From the NCBI GenBank assembly GCA_016710325.1, contig JADJXK010000002.1:2294001-2358000 (forward strand): 64,000 nucleotides of DNA. Direction: 5' to 3'. The translations under genes were made by a program, and so were the position numbers. Under the pieces are notes generated by a model, which saw nothing but the letters and a program-made list of their open reading frames with translations, was not told the origin of the DNA and ran no database searches. This document shows positions 1-7,999 of this stretch, piece after piece. Position 1 is the first letter of the stretch. The number at the start of each line of letters is the position of its first letter. The DNA comes from Candidatus Leptofilum proximum (GTDB taxonomy: Bacteria; Chloroflexota; Anaerolineae; Promineifilales; Promineifilaceae).

Positions 1-1228
1 GCACGGCCAGGTCTACACCGGCAAAGGTGAGCAGATAGCCTACACCACGTTCGGCGGGCTGGCGGTTGTTGGCCGCAAACTGCTCGGCAGCAAACTGAAT
101 GCCAGCATTGTCCTCATCGGTCCAGAAGAGGTAGGGGAAGGGCGAGATCATGCCCTCGACCAAGGCCGGATCGCTGACGAAGGCGTAGATGGCGATATCC
201 ATGGCCCAGTTATTGGCGCCAAAGAGGAACTGATCGCGCAAACCCAGGGCACCCAGGCCATTGAGAATAGACGCAGGGCCAAAAGCAAGCGAGTTGGTGT
301 AGATGACGTTGGCGCCAGCGGCCTGGGCGTTGAGGATGGCGGTGGTGGTATCGGCCGTGGGGGCGGGATCGATCAATTCGTTGGCCACAATTTCGATGCC
401 GAGGGATTCGGCGTAGGCCAGGGCTTCGTCGGTGTAGGCGCCTTGCCCGTACGCGGTCGGCCAGCTGATGTAGGCGATTTTGATGTCGTCACCCGCGCCT
501 TCGGGCTTCACGTCATCCCAGTTGGCGCTGATGTAATCCATAAACAGGGCGAACTGATCAGGATAGATGGGCGCATAACCAAAGGTGTAGCCAGATTCCG
601 GGCCATAGAAGGCAACGGAGCTAAGACCGGCCGCCAGGTTGGGAATCTGGTCTTCCACAAAGCGGCTGGCCAGGGCTTCACCGTCGCCGGAGCCGTAGGT
701 GAACATCAAGAGAATGTTGTCGTTTTCGCTGGTGTAGCGGTCGTAAGCAGCTACCGCTTCATCGACGCTGGACTGGGTGTCGGTGAATTCGAGCTCGATC
801 TGGGCGCCGCGAATGCCGCCGTTGGCGTTTACGGCCGCTACCGCATCGTTAAACCCGTTGATCAGGGGACCGGTGATGCCAGCCAACGGCCCAGACAGAT
901 CGCCAAAGTGGTAGAAGGTGATGGTTTCGCCTTCGAGATTGTCGGTGCGCATTTCTTCAGCGGGCTCTTCTTCGGCGGCCACTTCAGTGGCCACTTCTTC
1001 CACTTCTTCGACCACTTCGGTAGCGGCGGCTTCAAGGGTGGGAGTGATTTCTTCAACGGCCGCTTCCACAGTCGGCGCAATTTCTTCAGCAGCCGCTTCC
1101 AGCGTAGGCGCCACTTCGTTTACAGCACTTTCAACAGTTTCTTGCACTTCAGCGGGGGTGCCGCAGGCGACCAAGAACAGGGCGCCTACCAGCAAAAACA
1201 GCAGTGTGAATACGGGCAGTTTTTTCAT
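1..1228 (-). CDS. Branched-chain amino acid ABC transporter substrate-binding lipoprotein (3' end outside window)
   Basis: Periplasmic-type binding protein (LivK/Peripla_BP_6 family) that delivers ligand to the LivH/LivM permeases encoded upstream. I translated the minus strand by hand from an ATG at 1228; a GGAGAGAG ribosome site lies just upstream. Residues 1-22 form a lipoprotein signal ending in LFLVAC, with Cys22 as the lipid anchor. Residues about 24-95 are an acidic, repetitive linker (PTLEAA, PTVEAA, VEEVEEV). The ligand domain then starts near ITFYHFGDLSGPLAGITGP, typical of the family. The frame stays open to base 1, about 409 codons, so the C-terminus is missing. It is the last gene seen in the operon; a LivF ATPase may follow beyond the window. 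The ligand could be an amino acid, a fatty acid or an aromatic acid. Confidence 0.9.
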   Translation of the reverse strand, partial: MKKLPVFTLLFLLVGALFLVACGTPAEVQETVESAVNEVAPTLEAAAEEIAPTVEAAVEEITPTLEAAATEVVEEVEEVATEVAAEEEPAEEMRTDNLEGETITFYHFGDLSGPLAGITGPLINGFNDAVAAVNANGGIRGAQIELEFTDTQSSVDEAVAAYDRYTSENDNILLMFTYGSGDGEALASRFVEDQIPNLAAGLSSVAFYGPESGYTFGYAPIYPDQFALFMDYISANWDDVKPEGAGDDIKIAYISWPTAYGQGAYTDEALAYAESLGIEIVANELIDPAPTADTTTAILNAQAAGANVIYTNSLAFGPASILNGLGALGLRDQFLFGANNWAMDIAIYAFVSDPALVEGMISPFPYLFWTDEDNAGIQFAAEQFAANNRQPAERGVGYLLTFAGVDLAV

Positions 1229-1327
1229 GTTTACTCTCTCCTTTTTGCGGGTAAATAAAGATCGTCAACTAATGTGAAATGTTTTGCGAAAATTCACCTC
1301 CTTGGCAAAGAGTTGTTCATCGCTGGT

Positions 1328-1382
1328 GGCTAGTGGTTAGGGGGTTGTACCAGCAACGATTTACGAGCAACCAGCCACTAGC
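1328..1382. repeat. Inverted repeat overlapping the livM stop
   Basis: GCTAGTGG (1329-1336) pairs with CCACTAGC (1375-1382), with related GGTTG/CAACC arms inside. The livM stop codon TAG lies in the right arm, so this repeat supplies the end of the gene. It may act as a partial terminator before the binding-protein gene. Confidence 0.5.
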
Positions 1383-2502
1383 GGGCAAACGGCCGTAACC
1401 GCCAGGCCGCCTTTATTAAGCGCCAGCGATAAGCCAGGCCGCGCGGTTCAAAAATCAAAAACAGGGTAAGCGCCAGACCGAAGATAAACGGCCGTAACGC
1501 CGCCCCAATCCCACCGGCATTTTCCGGGAAGAGGGCAATGATCGGTGGCGTGAGCAGGGTGGCCAGCTCTTCCAGCAAAATAATAAGCGTCGTGCCAAAA
1601 ATTGGGCCTACGCTGGTACCAAGCCCGCCCACAATCAACATCCCCAGCATGATAATTGAGTCGTTCAGGCCAATCGTCTCGGAGTTGAGATGGCGCAGGT
1701 TGTGGGCCAGCAGCGACCCCGCCACTCCGGCATACACCGAGGCGATGAAGAAGGCACGCAGCTTGTAACCAAACAAGTTGATCCCCAGCAGTTCGGCCGC
1801 CAGGTCGTTGTCGCGGATGGAGATGAAGGCGCGCCCCAGGCGGCTGCGCGAAATATTGTGCGCCGCAATGGTGCTGATGATCAACACCACGAGGGTGATG
1901 TGAATAAATTGGGTGGGGGTGGCAAAACGGTAGAGGCAAGCGGCCGTTGTCGGGTCAAACGTCGTGCCCAGAAAGCAGGTATTGCTAATCACCGGCAGCT
2001 GAATTACCGGTACGGGCACGTTGATGCCCTGCGCCCCGTTCAGCACGTCCGGCCACAGGTTGCGGGTAAACCAGGGGACAATAAATTGGGCGCTCAGCGT
2101 GGCCATCACCAGGTAGAACCCTTTCACCCGCAAGGAGGGCAGACCAAACAACAAACCAACTAAACCAGCCCCTAACCCGGCCACCGGCAGCGCCAGGAAG
2201 AAGCTCCAGCCAGCCAATCCCACCAACAGCGCCGAAATGTATCCGCCGACCGTCATAAACGCCGCCTGACCCAGCGAAATCTGCCCCGTGTAGCCAGTCA
2301 GAATGTTCAAGCCCTGGACCGCAATGATGAAAATGCAGATGCGGTTCACGAGCGAGACCAGCGATTCTGAGGCAACATACGGCAGAGCAAACAGCAGCAG
2401 CAAAAAGCCAATCAGCAGCACATACTGCCACCGCTGGCGCAGCACAGCCATATCTTGTTCGTAAGAGCGGTCAAAATCACCGGCAGGTCGTAAAACAGCC
2501 AT
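1378..2502 (-). CDS. livM: Branched-chain amino acid ABC transporter permease, LivM type
   Basis: Inner-membrane permease, 374 aa, partner of the LivH-like protein encoded just upstream. It has about ten hydrophobic segments and the family signature near residues 60-85 (GLNILTGYTGQISLGQAAF), followed by LRVKGFYLVMATL in the centre, both characteristic of LivM. The start at 2502 has GGAG seven bases upstream. Gene order, as transcribed, is ATPase, acyl-CoA ligase, LivH, LivM, binding protein. There is no ATP-binding domain in this polypeptide, so it depends on the LivG-like ATPase at 5670-6443. The stop codon falls inside an inverted repeat. Family assignment is secure; the substrate is not. 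Confidence 0.93.
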   Translation of the reverse strand: MAVLRPAGDFDRSYEQDMAVLRQRWQYVLLIGFLLLLFALPYVASESLVSLVNRICIFIIAVQGLNILTGYTGQISLGQAAFMTVGGYISALLVGLAGWSFFLALPVAGLGAGLVGLLFGLPSLRVKGFYLVMATLSAQFIVPWFTRNLWPDVLNGAQGINVPVPVIQLPVISNTCFLGTTFDPTTAACLYRFATPTQFIHITLVVLIISTIAAHNISRSRLGRAFISIRDNDLAAELLGINLFGYKLRAFFIASVYAGVAGSLLAHNLRHLNSETIGLNDSIIMLGMLIVGGLGTSVGPIFGTTLIILLEELATLLTPPIIALFPENAGGIGAALRPFIFGLALTLFLIFEPRGLAYRWRLIKAAWRLRPFAR

Positions 2503-2552
2503 TTGGTTCTCCGTTGCTAGTTGTTGTTTGCCACATACGCCGGGACGTAAAC

Positions 2553-2640
2553 GGCCCGGCTAATTATGAAAGCCTCTGCGAGGCTGGATTTAAGCCCCAT
2601 CGGGGCTTCCACTTTGTAGCCGGGGGCTGAAGCCCCCGGC
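2553..2640. repeat. Multi-hairpin intergenic repeat (GCCCGGC / GCCGGGGGCTGAAGCCCCCGGC type)
   Basis: Three consecutive hairpins fill the gap between livH and livM: GCCTCTGCGAGGC, AAGCCCCATCGGGGCTT and a GC-rich stem around GGGGGCTGAAGCCCCC. A closely related element lies at 30758-30838. It sits directly downstream of the livH stop and could reduce transcription into livM or protect the mRNA. Confidence 0.75.
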
Positions 2641-2653
2641 GGCGATGTCTGTG

Positions 2654-3607
2654 CTAAATCCGCTCGATGCGTTTCTGGCCAAAGAGGCCATCGGGTCGGA
2701 AGACCAGGACGATGAGCAAGATGATGTAAGGAATGATGGCCGCGGAGTTGCGTACGGCCTGGGCCGCATCCGGGCCAAAAAGGAAATCGTTGTTGGGCAG
2801 GGCCACCAGCCCCTGAGCTAAACCGACAATCAGCCCACCTACCACTGCACCAGGGATCGATTCCAGACCGCCCAGCAGCACGGCCGGGAAAGCAGCCAGC
2901 ACCACGATTGAAAGGCTTAAATCCAGGCCGCTGGCCGTAGCGATGAGAATACCACCCACGGCGGCAATGATCCCGGCAATGGCCCAGGAGATGCCAAAGA
3001 CGCGGTTGATGCGGATACCCACGCTTTGCGCTGTTTCGTGATTTTCGGCCGTGGCGCGCATGGCCAGACCGGTGCTCGTGAACTGGAAAAAGAGCCAGAG
3101 CAGCGTCACGCACACCATCGCTACCACAAAGGACCAGACGAGATTTTGCCGCAGCACCACAATCATCGGGTTGTCGTTGTAGGTGAAGGGCAGGGTAATC
3201 TGGTACGGGTTGGTGACATCGAAAATGACGGGGAAGCTGCGCTGCACCGTACCAAAGACAAGAATGGTAAGCCCCTGCAACAGCTGGGCCAGCGCTAAAG
3301 TCATTAAAATGATGGAGAGAAGCGGCTGGCCAGTCATGGGGCGCAGGGCGAGGCGCTCGATGAGCAGGCCCAGCAGCACAGACGCAGCCAGGGCGCAGAT
3401 GATGGCCAGCCAGAGCGGCAGGCCCAGGCCAGTGTCGGAGGCAAACCACCAGGTGGTCATCGTGCCGATGAGGAGCATTTGTCCCTGGGCAAAGTTGAAC
3501 ACCTCAGACGATTTGAAGATGAGGACGATGCCCAGGGCGATGAGGGCAATCGGCCCGCCGTTGAGCAAGCCGGTAATTGCAAATTGTGGGAGCAGCTGCC
3601 AATTCAT
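2654..3607 (-). CDS. livH: Branched-chain amino acid ABC transporter permease, LivH type
   Basis: Integral membrane permease, 317 aa. The N-terminus reads MNWQLLPQFAITGLLNGG, then ALIALGIVLIFKSSEVFNFA, matching the LivH pattern in which NFAQG ends the first conserved block. I chose the ATG at 3607 rather than 3646: AGGA lies eight bases before it, the family normally begins here, and the extra 13 residues of the longer frame run into repeat-derived DNA. About eight transmembrane segments are visible. It lies in the transporter operon between the acyl-CoA ligase and livM. The QRS/GFNFAQ region and length fit the family; the substrate is unknown. Confidence 0.92.
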   Translation of the reverse strand: MNWQLLPQFAITGLLNGGPIALIALGIVLIFKSSEVFNFAQGQMLLIGTMTTWWFASDTGLGLPLWLAIICALAASVLLGLLIERLALRPMTGQPLLSIILMTLALAQLLQGLTILVFGTVQRSFPVIFDVTNPYQITLPFTYNDNPMIVVLRQNLVWSFVVAMVCVTLLWLFFQFTSTGLAMRATAENHETAQSVGIRINRVFGISWAIAGIIAAVGGILIATASGLDLSLSIVVLAAFPAVLLGGLESIPGAVVGGLIVGLAQGLVALPNNDFLFGPDAAQAVRNSAAIIPYIILLIVLVFRPDGLFGQKRIERI

Positions 3608-3631
3608 ACGCTTATCCTGCGAGTTGTTTTT

Positions 3632-3684
3632 TGCCACAGAGGGCACAGAGGTTTATTCTCTTTTTTCTCTGTGTTCTTTGTGGC
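3632..3684. repeat. Hairpin repeat, CACAGAGGGCACAGAG family
   Basis: CCACAGAGGGCACAGAG on the left pairs with CTCTGTGTTCTTTGTGG on the right. Each arm is itself a near-tandem 9-base unit. It lies between the acyl-CoA ligase stop and the livH start. The same sequence occurs in frame inside the glycosyltransferase gene near 11396-11470. Confidence 0.8.
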
Positions 3685-3691
3685 GAAATTC

Positions 3692-5605
3692 TTAGTAGAG
3701 GGTGGCGATTTTTACGGCCGTTTCCACCACACTCGTACTGCCATCCTGGTACTGCACCGTGGCCCGCACCTCAACACGATCCGTGCCGTTGTACATGCCT
3801 TTGATGATGTCGTCGTACTTGCTGTAGAGCACGTTGCGCTTCAGCTTGCGCGAGCGGGTCATCTCTTCTTCGTCGGCGTCGAACTCTTTGTGCATGAGCA
3901 CGAAGCGGCGGATACGGCCGTTGGGCGGCAAACTCTCATTCACTTCGGTCACCGCCTGGTGGATCAGTTCGTACACTTCCGGCTTTTGCGACAGGTCGAT
4001 AAATGTGGTGTAGCCCAGGCCGCGCCGTTCGGCCCAGTTGCCCACGTTGCCATAATCCATCACAATCAGCGCCGTCACAAAATCGCGCTCAGTGCCCACC
4101 ACCATCACGTCACGAATGTAGGGGCTGAACTTCAGGCGCCCTTCGATGAACTGCGGCGAAAACTTCTCACCGTTGGCCAGCTTCAGCATCTCCTTCACGC
4201 GATCCAGGTAAATGATGTGGCCATCGTCGTCGATATACCCGGCATCACCGGTGCGGAACCATTGACGGCCGTTTTCATCCACCCACAACGACGATTCTGT
4301 CGCTTCCAGATTTTTGTAATAGCCCTGGAACAAGGTCGGCCCCGTCAGCAAAATCTCGCCATCTTCACCGATCCTGGCTTCGGATTCGGGGATAGGTTTA
4401 CCCACGCTGGCAAACTTGATATCGCCGTCACGGTGCAGGGTAATGCCTCCCGTCACCTCTGTCGAGCCGTACACCTGCTTCAGGTTGATCCCCAGCGCAT
4501 GGAAAAAGCGCATCGCATCCGGGCTAAGCGCCGATCCGGCGGTATAGGCGGCGCGAATACGGGAAAGGCCCAGCTTGTCGCGCAGCGGACCAAAGACCAT
4601 CAGGTTGCCCAGCCAGTAGGCCAGGTTCAGCCCGGCGCCAACGGGTTCATTACGCAGCCGCTTGTCGGCCACCTGGTAACCAACGGGCAAAAAGGTATGG
4701 TACAGCTTGCGGTTGAGCCAGGTGGATTCGTTAATGCTCACCTGCACCATGCCCACCAGGTTTTCCCACAGCCGCGAGTTGTACAGCAGCCCTTCCGGGG
4801 CAACTTCGCGGATGTTTTCGCGCACGGTTTCTGGCTCTTCGGGGAAGTTCATGACGATGCCAGAGTAGACGTGCGGGGCAATGCCCAGGGCATGTTCGCC
4901 AATCCAGCCCAGCGGCAGGATGCTAACGTGGTTATCGGTATCATAGCGGGGATCGATTTCGTTGAACAGGCGGGTGCTGTGGATAAGGTTGTTGTGGCTG
5001 AGCATGGCCCCTTTGGGCAGGCCGGTGGTGCCAGAGGTGTAGCAGAGAACGGCCGTATCCTCCCCCTGCCCCAACCATACCTCCGTTTCAAACCGGTCCG
5101 GCTCCTTTTCCGCCACGGCCCGGCCTAATTCCTGCACTTCTTCAAAAGAGATAAGCCACGGGTCGTCATAACTCCACAACCCTTTATCTTCCCAGTAAAT
5201 CACCTTCTTGATACCCGGAACCTCAGCACGAATCTCCAGCATTTTGTCGCACTGTTCCTGGTCCTTGGCCATGGCAAAGGTGGAATCGCTGTGCGCGGCG
5301 ATGAAGGCCAATTCCTTGGGGATGGCATCGGTGTAGACGCCTACCTGTGTCGCACCGACTGCCAGCAGGCCCAGATAACCCCACAAATACTGCCGGTCGT
5401 TGTCACCAATGGTGCAAACCTTGTCGCCGCGCTGCACGCCCAGCGCCAGCAGCCCCAGGGTAAACAACTTCACGTTTTCGTATGAATCCTGCCAGGTGAA
5501 CTCGCGCCAGATGCCAAATTCTTTCTGCCGCAGCGCCACTTTACCAGCGCCATAAACCTGCACCTGCTTCAAAAAGTATTGAGGGAGTGTTTGTGGATTG
5601 TTCAT
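3692..5605 (-). CDS. Long-chain acyl-CoA synthetase (AMP-forming)
   Basis: Adenylate-forming enzyme, 637 aa, expected to activate a fatty or other carboxylic acid to its CoA thioester with ATP. The AMP-binding P-loop motif is clear near residue 190 (CYTSGTTGLPKGAML), and the downstream motifs VYGSTEVTGG and WFRTGDAGYIDDDGH, the adenylation hinge region, are intact. Length fits long-chain acyl-CoA synthetases of the FadD15/ACSL group. It is embedded in a Liv-type ABC operon, between the ATPase and LivH. This arrangement is known elsewhere and suggests that the imported compound is activated on entry, so the transporter may carry a fatty, phenyl-acetic or branched acid rather than an amino acid (inference). 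The ATG at 5605 has only a weak ribosome site. Confidence 0.93.
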   Translation of the reverse strand: MNNPQTLPQYFLKQVQVYGAGKVALRQKEFGIWREFTWQDSYENVKLFTLGLLALGVQRGDKVCTIGDNDRQYLWGYLGLLAVGATQVGVYTDAIPKELAFIAAHSDSTFAMAKDQEQCDKMLEIRAEVPGIKKVIYWEDKGLWSYDDPWLISFEEVQELGRAVAEKEPDRFETEVWLGQGEDTAVLCYTSGTTGLPKGAMLSHNNLIHSTRLFNEIDPRYDTDNHVSILPLGWIGEHALGIAPHVYSGIVMNFPEEPETVRENIREVAPEGLLYNSRLWENLVGMVQVSINESTWLNRKLYHTFLPVGYQVADKRLRNEPVGAGLNLAYWLGNLMVFGPLRDKLGLSRIRAAYTAGSALSPDAMRFFHALGINLKQVYGSTEVTGGITLHRDGDIKFASVGKPIPESEARIGEDGEILLTGPTLFQGYYKNLEATESSLWVDENGRQWFRTGDAGYIDDDGHIIYLDRVKEMLKLANGEKFSPQFIEGRLKFSPYIRDVMVVGTERDFVTALIVMDYGNVGNWAERRGLGYTTFIDLSQKPEVYELIHQAVTEVNESLPPNGRIRRFVLMHKEFDADEEEMTRSRKLKRNVLYSKYDDIIKGMYNGTDRVEVRATVQYQDGSTSVVETAVKIATLY

Positions 5606-5669
5606 TTTGGAAGCTTATTGTCTGTCATCCAGGTGAAAGTCACCTCTGGCAGCACCGCTGCCTCATCGT

Positions 5670-6443
5670 TTATGCTTTGCCTAGATAGGCATCAATGACC
5701 CGCATGTCTTGCTTGATTGCATCGGGTACCCCATCGGCAATTTTGACGCCGAAGTCCAGCACCACCACACGGTCAGAGATGTCCATCACCAGCCCCATGT
5801 CGTGCTCGATCAGCACAATCGTCACGCCGCGCCGTTCGTGGATGTCCAGGATGAAGCGGGCCATGTCTTCTTTTTCTTCGACGTTCATGCCTGCCATAGG
5901 CTCATCCAGCAGCAGCAGCTCCGGCTCCATGGCCAGGGCTCGCCCCAGCTCCACCCGCTTGCGCAGCCCGTAAGACAGCGCGCCCACGGTTGCTTTGCGG
6001 ATGTGGGCAATCTCTAAAAAATCGATGATCTCTTCAACAACTTCACGGTGCGCCACTTCTTCACGCTGGGCGCCACCCCAGTACAATATGCTGGCTACGC
6101 TGTTTTGCTTCATATGGATATGGCGCGCGGCCATCAGGTTATCCAGCGTGCTCAAGCCAGTGTACAGGGCAATGTTCTGAAAGGTCCGGGCAATGCCCAG
6201 TGATGCAATTTGATGAGTAGGGGTTTTGGTGAGGTCTGACGTTTTGAAAAGAATCTCGCCCTTCTGCGGCCGGTAAAATCCGCTGATGCAGTTCAGCATG
6301 GAGGTTTTCCCTGCCCCATTTGGGCCAATAATGGCCCGGATTTCACCTTTTTTTACGCCAAATCCAACGTCTGAAAGGGCAGCATTGCCCCCAAAGCTTA
6401 AAGATACATTCTTAACATCAAGCAGGACGGCGTTGGAACTCAT
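5670..6443 (-). CDS. livG: Branched-chain amino acid ABC transporter ATP-binding protein, LivG type
   Basis: Cytoplasmic ATPase of 257 aa that energises the LivH/LivM permease pair. Walker A is GPNGAGKT (about residue 40), the signature is the LivG-like variant LSYGLRKRVELGRAL, Walker B is LLLLDEPMAGM, and the switch His lies in VLIEHDMGLV. GIARTFQN in the Q-loop region is also typical of LivG rather than LivF. AGAGG precedes the ATG at 6443. It is the first gene of the operon; a second ATPase (LivF) is not seen in this window and would have to lie left of base 1. Confidence 0.93.
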   Translation of the reverse strand: MSSNAVLLDVKNVSLSFGGNAALSDVGFGVKKGEIRAIIGPNGAGKTSMLNCISGFYRPQKGEILFKTSDLTKTPTHQIASLGIARTFQNIALYTGLSTLDNLMAARHIHMKQNSVASILYWGGAQREEVAHREVVEEIIDFLEIAHIRKATVGALSYGLRKRVELGRALAMEPELLLLDEPMAGMNVEEKEDMARFILDIHERRGVTIVLIEHDMGLVMDISDRVVVLDFGVKIADGVPDAIKQDMRVIDAYLGKA

Positions 6444-6692
6444 GCAACCTCTAATTTGTGAAAGGCAAGATGAAGGTCTTCTTCAGGAACTCAATTGTCC
6501 AGCAATTTTTCGGTTTTGTACTGTTTGCACAAAGGGTGTTCTTCTCTTCTGCACAAAAGTTACCATAAGCGGAGGGGTTAGGCAAGAATTTCTGTCAGAA
6601 AGTTGGGGGCAGGCAGTTGGGTAAATATGTAATTGGGTAATTGAGTAAGTGGGCTTGAATAACTCAGTTACCCAATTACTCAATTGCGAAAC
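6444..6692. other. Intergenic region with a B-family hairpin
   Basis: About 250 bases between the flavoprotein stop and livG start, both on the minus strand. The right third is a hairpin repeat (6629-6686). The rest is AT-richer than the genes and should hold the promoter of the transport operon, but I see no convincing -35/-10 pair. Confidence 0.5.
6629..6686. repeat. Hairpin repeat, GTAATTGGGTAATTGAG family
   Basis: GTAATTGGGTAATTGAGTAA pairs with GTTACCCAATTACTCAATT across a short loop. Each arm is a near-tandem repeat of an 8-9 base unit. Further copies lie at 12805-12868 and 63358-63402, always close behind a stop codon. Confidence 0.85.
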
Positions 6693-7880
6693 TTAGGTGG
6701 TGCGTACCCGGTCGGTGAGCAGCATCTGCGGCAGTTCGGTCGGATCGTAGTTGGGATCACGCCAGCGGGTGAGCTTGATGAGATGCCGGGCCACCCACCA
6801 CCCTGCGCGGAAGAGGCGCGGGTATTTCAGGACGTAGGCAAAGCGGGCCAGGCGCGTGCGAATGTTGAGCTGCACAAACAGAGGGTGCTTTTGCAGCCGC
6901 TTTTTGTAGGTGCTGAAGCTGAAATCTTGCCGGGCAAAGGCGTCTTCCAGGGCAGCGGCGGCCACCTCACCGTAACCCAGGGCAAAGGAGATGCCTTCGC
7001 CAAAGAGCGGATCGGTGCCAGCGGCATCACCCACCAGGATAACGCGGGTCATGGCAAAACGGCCGTCCTGCCCCCACCACCGAATTGGATGCCCCTTCAA
7101 CTTGTAATCGCTCAGGTTCCGGCCGCGCGCGGCCATGGCATCGCCGAGCGTCTGCTTAAGATCGGCTTTGGGGCGTTCGGGCCGGGCGCGGCTGTCGAAG
7201 ACACCGCGGTTCATGAACGGCTGGCCATTGACGTAGCTGGGGAAGTCCCAGTAGTAGCCCTGCAGCTGGTGTTGGGTCATCGGGGTAAAGTCAAAAACGG
7301 CCACGCCATCGCGGAATTCCGGCTGGGCGTGGGCATTTTCCGGGGTGAGCACTTCGATGAGGCGGGCCACGCGGGAATCATCTTCCCACTTGAGGCGGCT
7401 GCGTACAAAGCTGCGTGCGCCATCGGCGGCAACCACCGTTTTGGCGTGAAAGATGGCTTTTTCGGTGGTGACTTCGACGTAGTCTTCGTGCGGCACCACG
7501 TCGGTGACCGCTTCGCCCTGCCGCACGGTAACGCCCAGGGATTCGGCCGTTTTCACCAGCCAGTGGTCAAACTCATCACGCCGAATGATGCGAAAAACGG
7601 GATTGCCAAAAAAGGAGTAGCTTTTGTCTTCGTAGAGCAGGCGCACTTCATGCACCTCAAAGGATTTGGGCTCAAAGGGCAAGCCCAACCGGGCCAGGAT
7701 GTTCTGGCCAATGTGCGTGACCCCACCGCCGCACAATTTTTCACGGGGGTGAACCGCTTTGTCCACCACAACAATTCGACTGGCCCACGCTGGATTGCTT
7801 TTGACCAGGTGTAATGCGGTTGATGTTCCTGAAGGCCCCGACCCCACGATCAAAATATCGACGTGTTGAATCTCCGTCAT
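6693..7880 (-). CDS. Geranylgeranyl reductase family FAD-dependent oxidoreductase
   Basis: Flavoprotein of 395 aa that would reduce isoprenoid double bonds or oxidise a related lipid substrate. The N-terminal dinucleotide-binding motif is VDILIVGSGPSGTSTA, followed by the family marker REKLCGGGVT around residue 50, and the second FAD motif RVILVGDAAGTDPLFGEGIS about residue 290. The length is typical of the family. GGAGG lies ten bases before the ATG at 7880. It is preceded and followed by repeat hairpins, so it is probably its own transcript. Members act on chlorophyll, archaeal or menaquinone side chains; MenB in this window makes menaquinone modification one possible role (inference). Confidence 0.88.
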   Translation of the reverse strand: MTEIQHVDILIVGSGPSGTSTALHLVKSNPAWASRIVVVDKAVHPREKLCGGGVTHIGQNILARLGLPFEPKSFEVHEVRLLYEDKSYSFFGNPVFRIIRRDEFDHWLVKTAESLGVTVRQGEAVTDVVPHEDYVEVTTEKAIFHAKTVVAADGARSFVRSRLKWEDDSRVARLIEVLTPENAHAQPEFRDGVAVFDFTPMTQHQLQGYYWDFPSYVNGQPFMNRGVFDSRARPERPKADLKQTLGDAMAARGRNLSDYKLKGHPIRWWGQDGRFAMTRVILVGDAAGTDPLFGEGISFALGYGEVAAAALEDAFARQDFSFSTYKKRLQKHPLFVQLNIRTRLARFAYVLKYPRLFRAGWWVARHLIKLTRWRDPNYDPTELPQMLLTDRVRTT

Positions 7881-7904
7881 GTTTGTGCTGCCTCCATTCC
7901 ATAG

Positions 7905-7999
7905 TCGGTAATCGGTTACCGGTAATCGGTAATCGGTGAACGGTTATCGGTCTTATTCACCGATTACAGATTACGGAATACGGACCACCGATTACCGCG
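7905..7999. repeat. Hairpin repeat, CGGTAATCGGT family (A family)
   Basis: Left arm of repeated CGGTAATCGGT/CGGTGAACGG units, right arm of CACCGATTACAGATTACGG units, forming a long imperfect hairpin. The TAA stop of the amidase gene (7992-7994 on the minus strand) is part of the repeat. Other copies lie at 41511-41608, 42918-43020 and 58861-58924. Confidence 0.9.

Noticed and set aside
443..1258. Long open frame opposite the substrate-binding protein gene
   Set aside because: Antisense shadow. The minus-strand translation gives a clear lipoprotein signal and ligand-binding fold; this frame gives no recognisable protein.
3479..5128. 549-codon plus-strand frame opposite the acyl-CoA ligase
   Set aside because: Fully covered by a ligase with intact AMP-binding motifs on the other strand; antisense frames are long because of GC-rich codon bias.
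7905..7999. CRISPR-like short repeats
   Set aside because: The units form one inverted hairpin with no unique equal-length spacers and no cas genes nearby.
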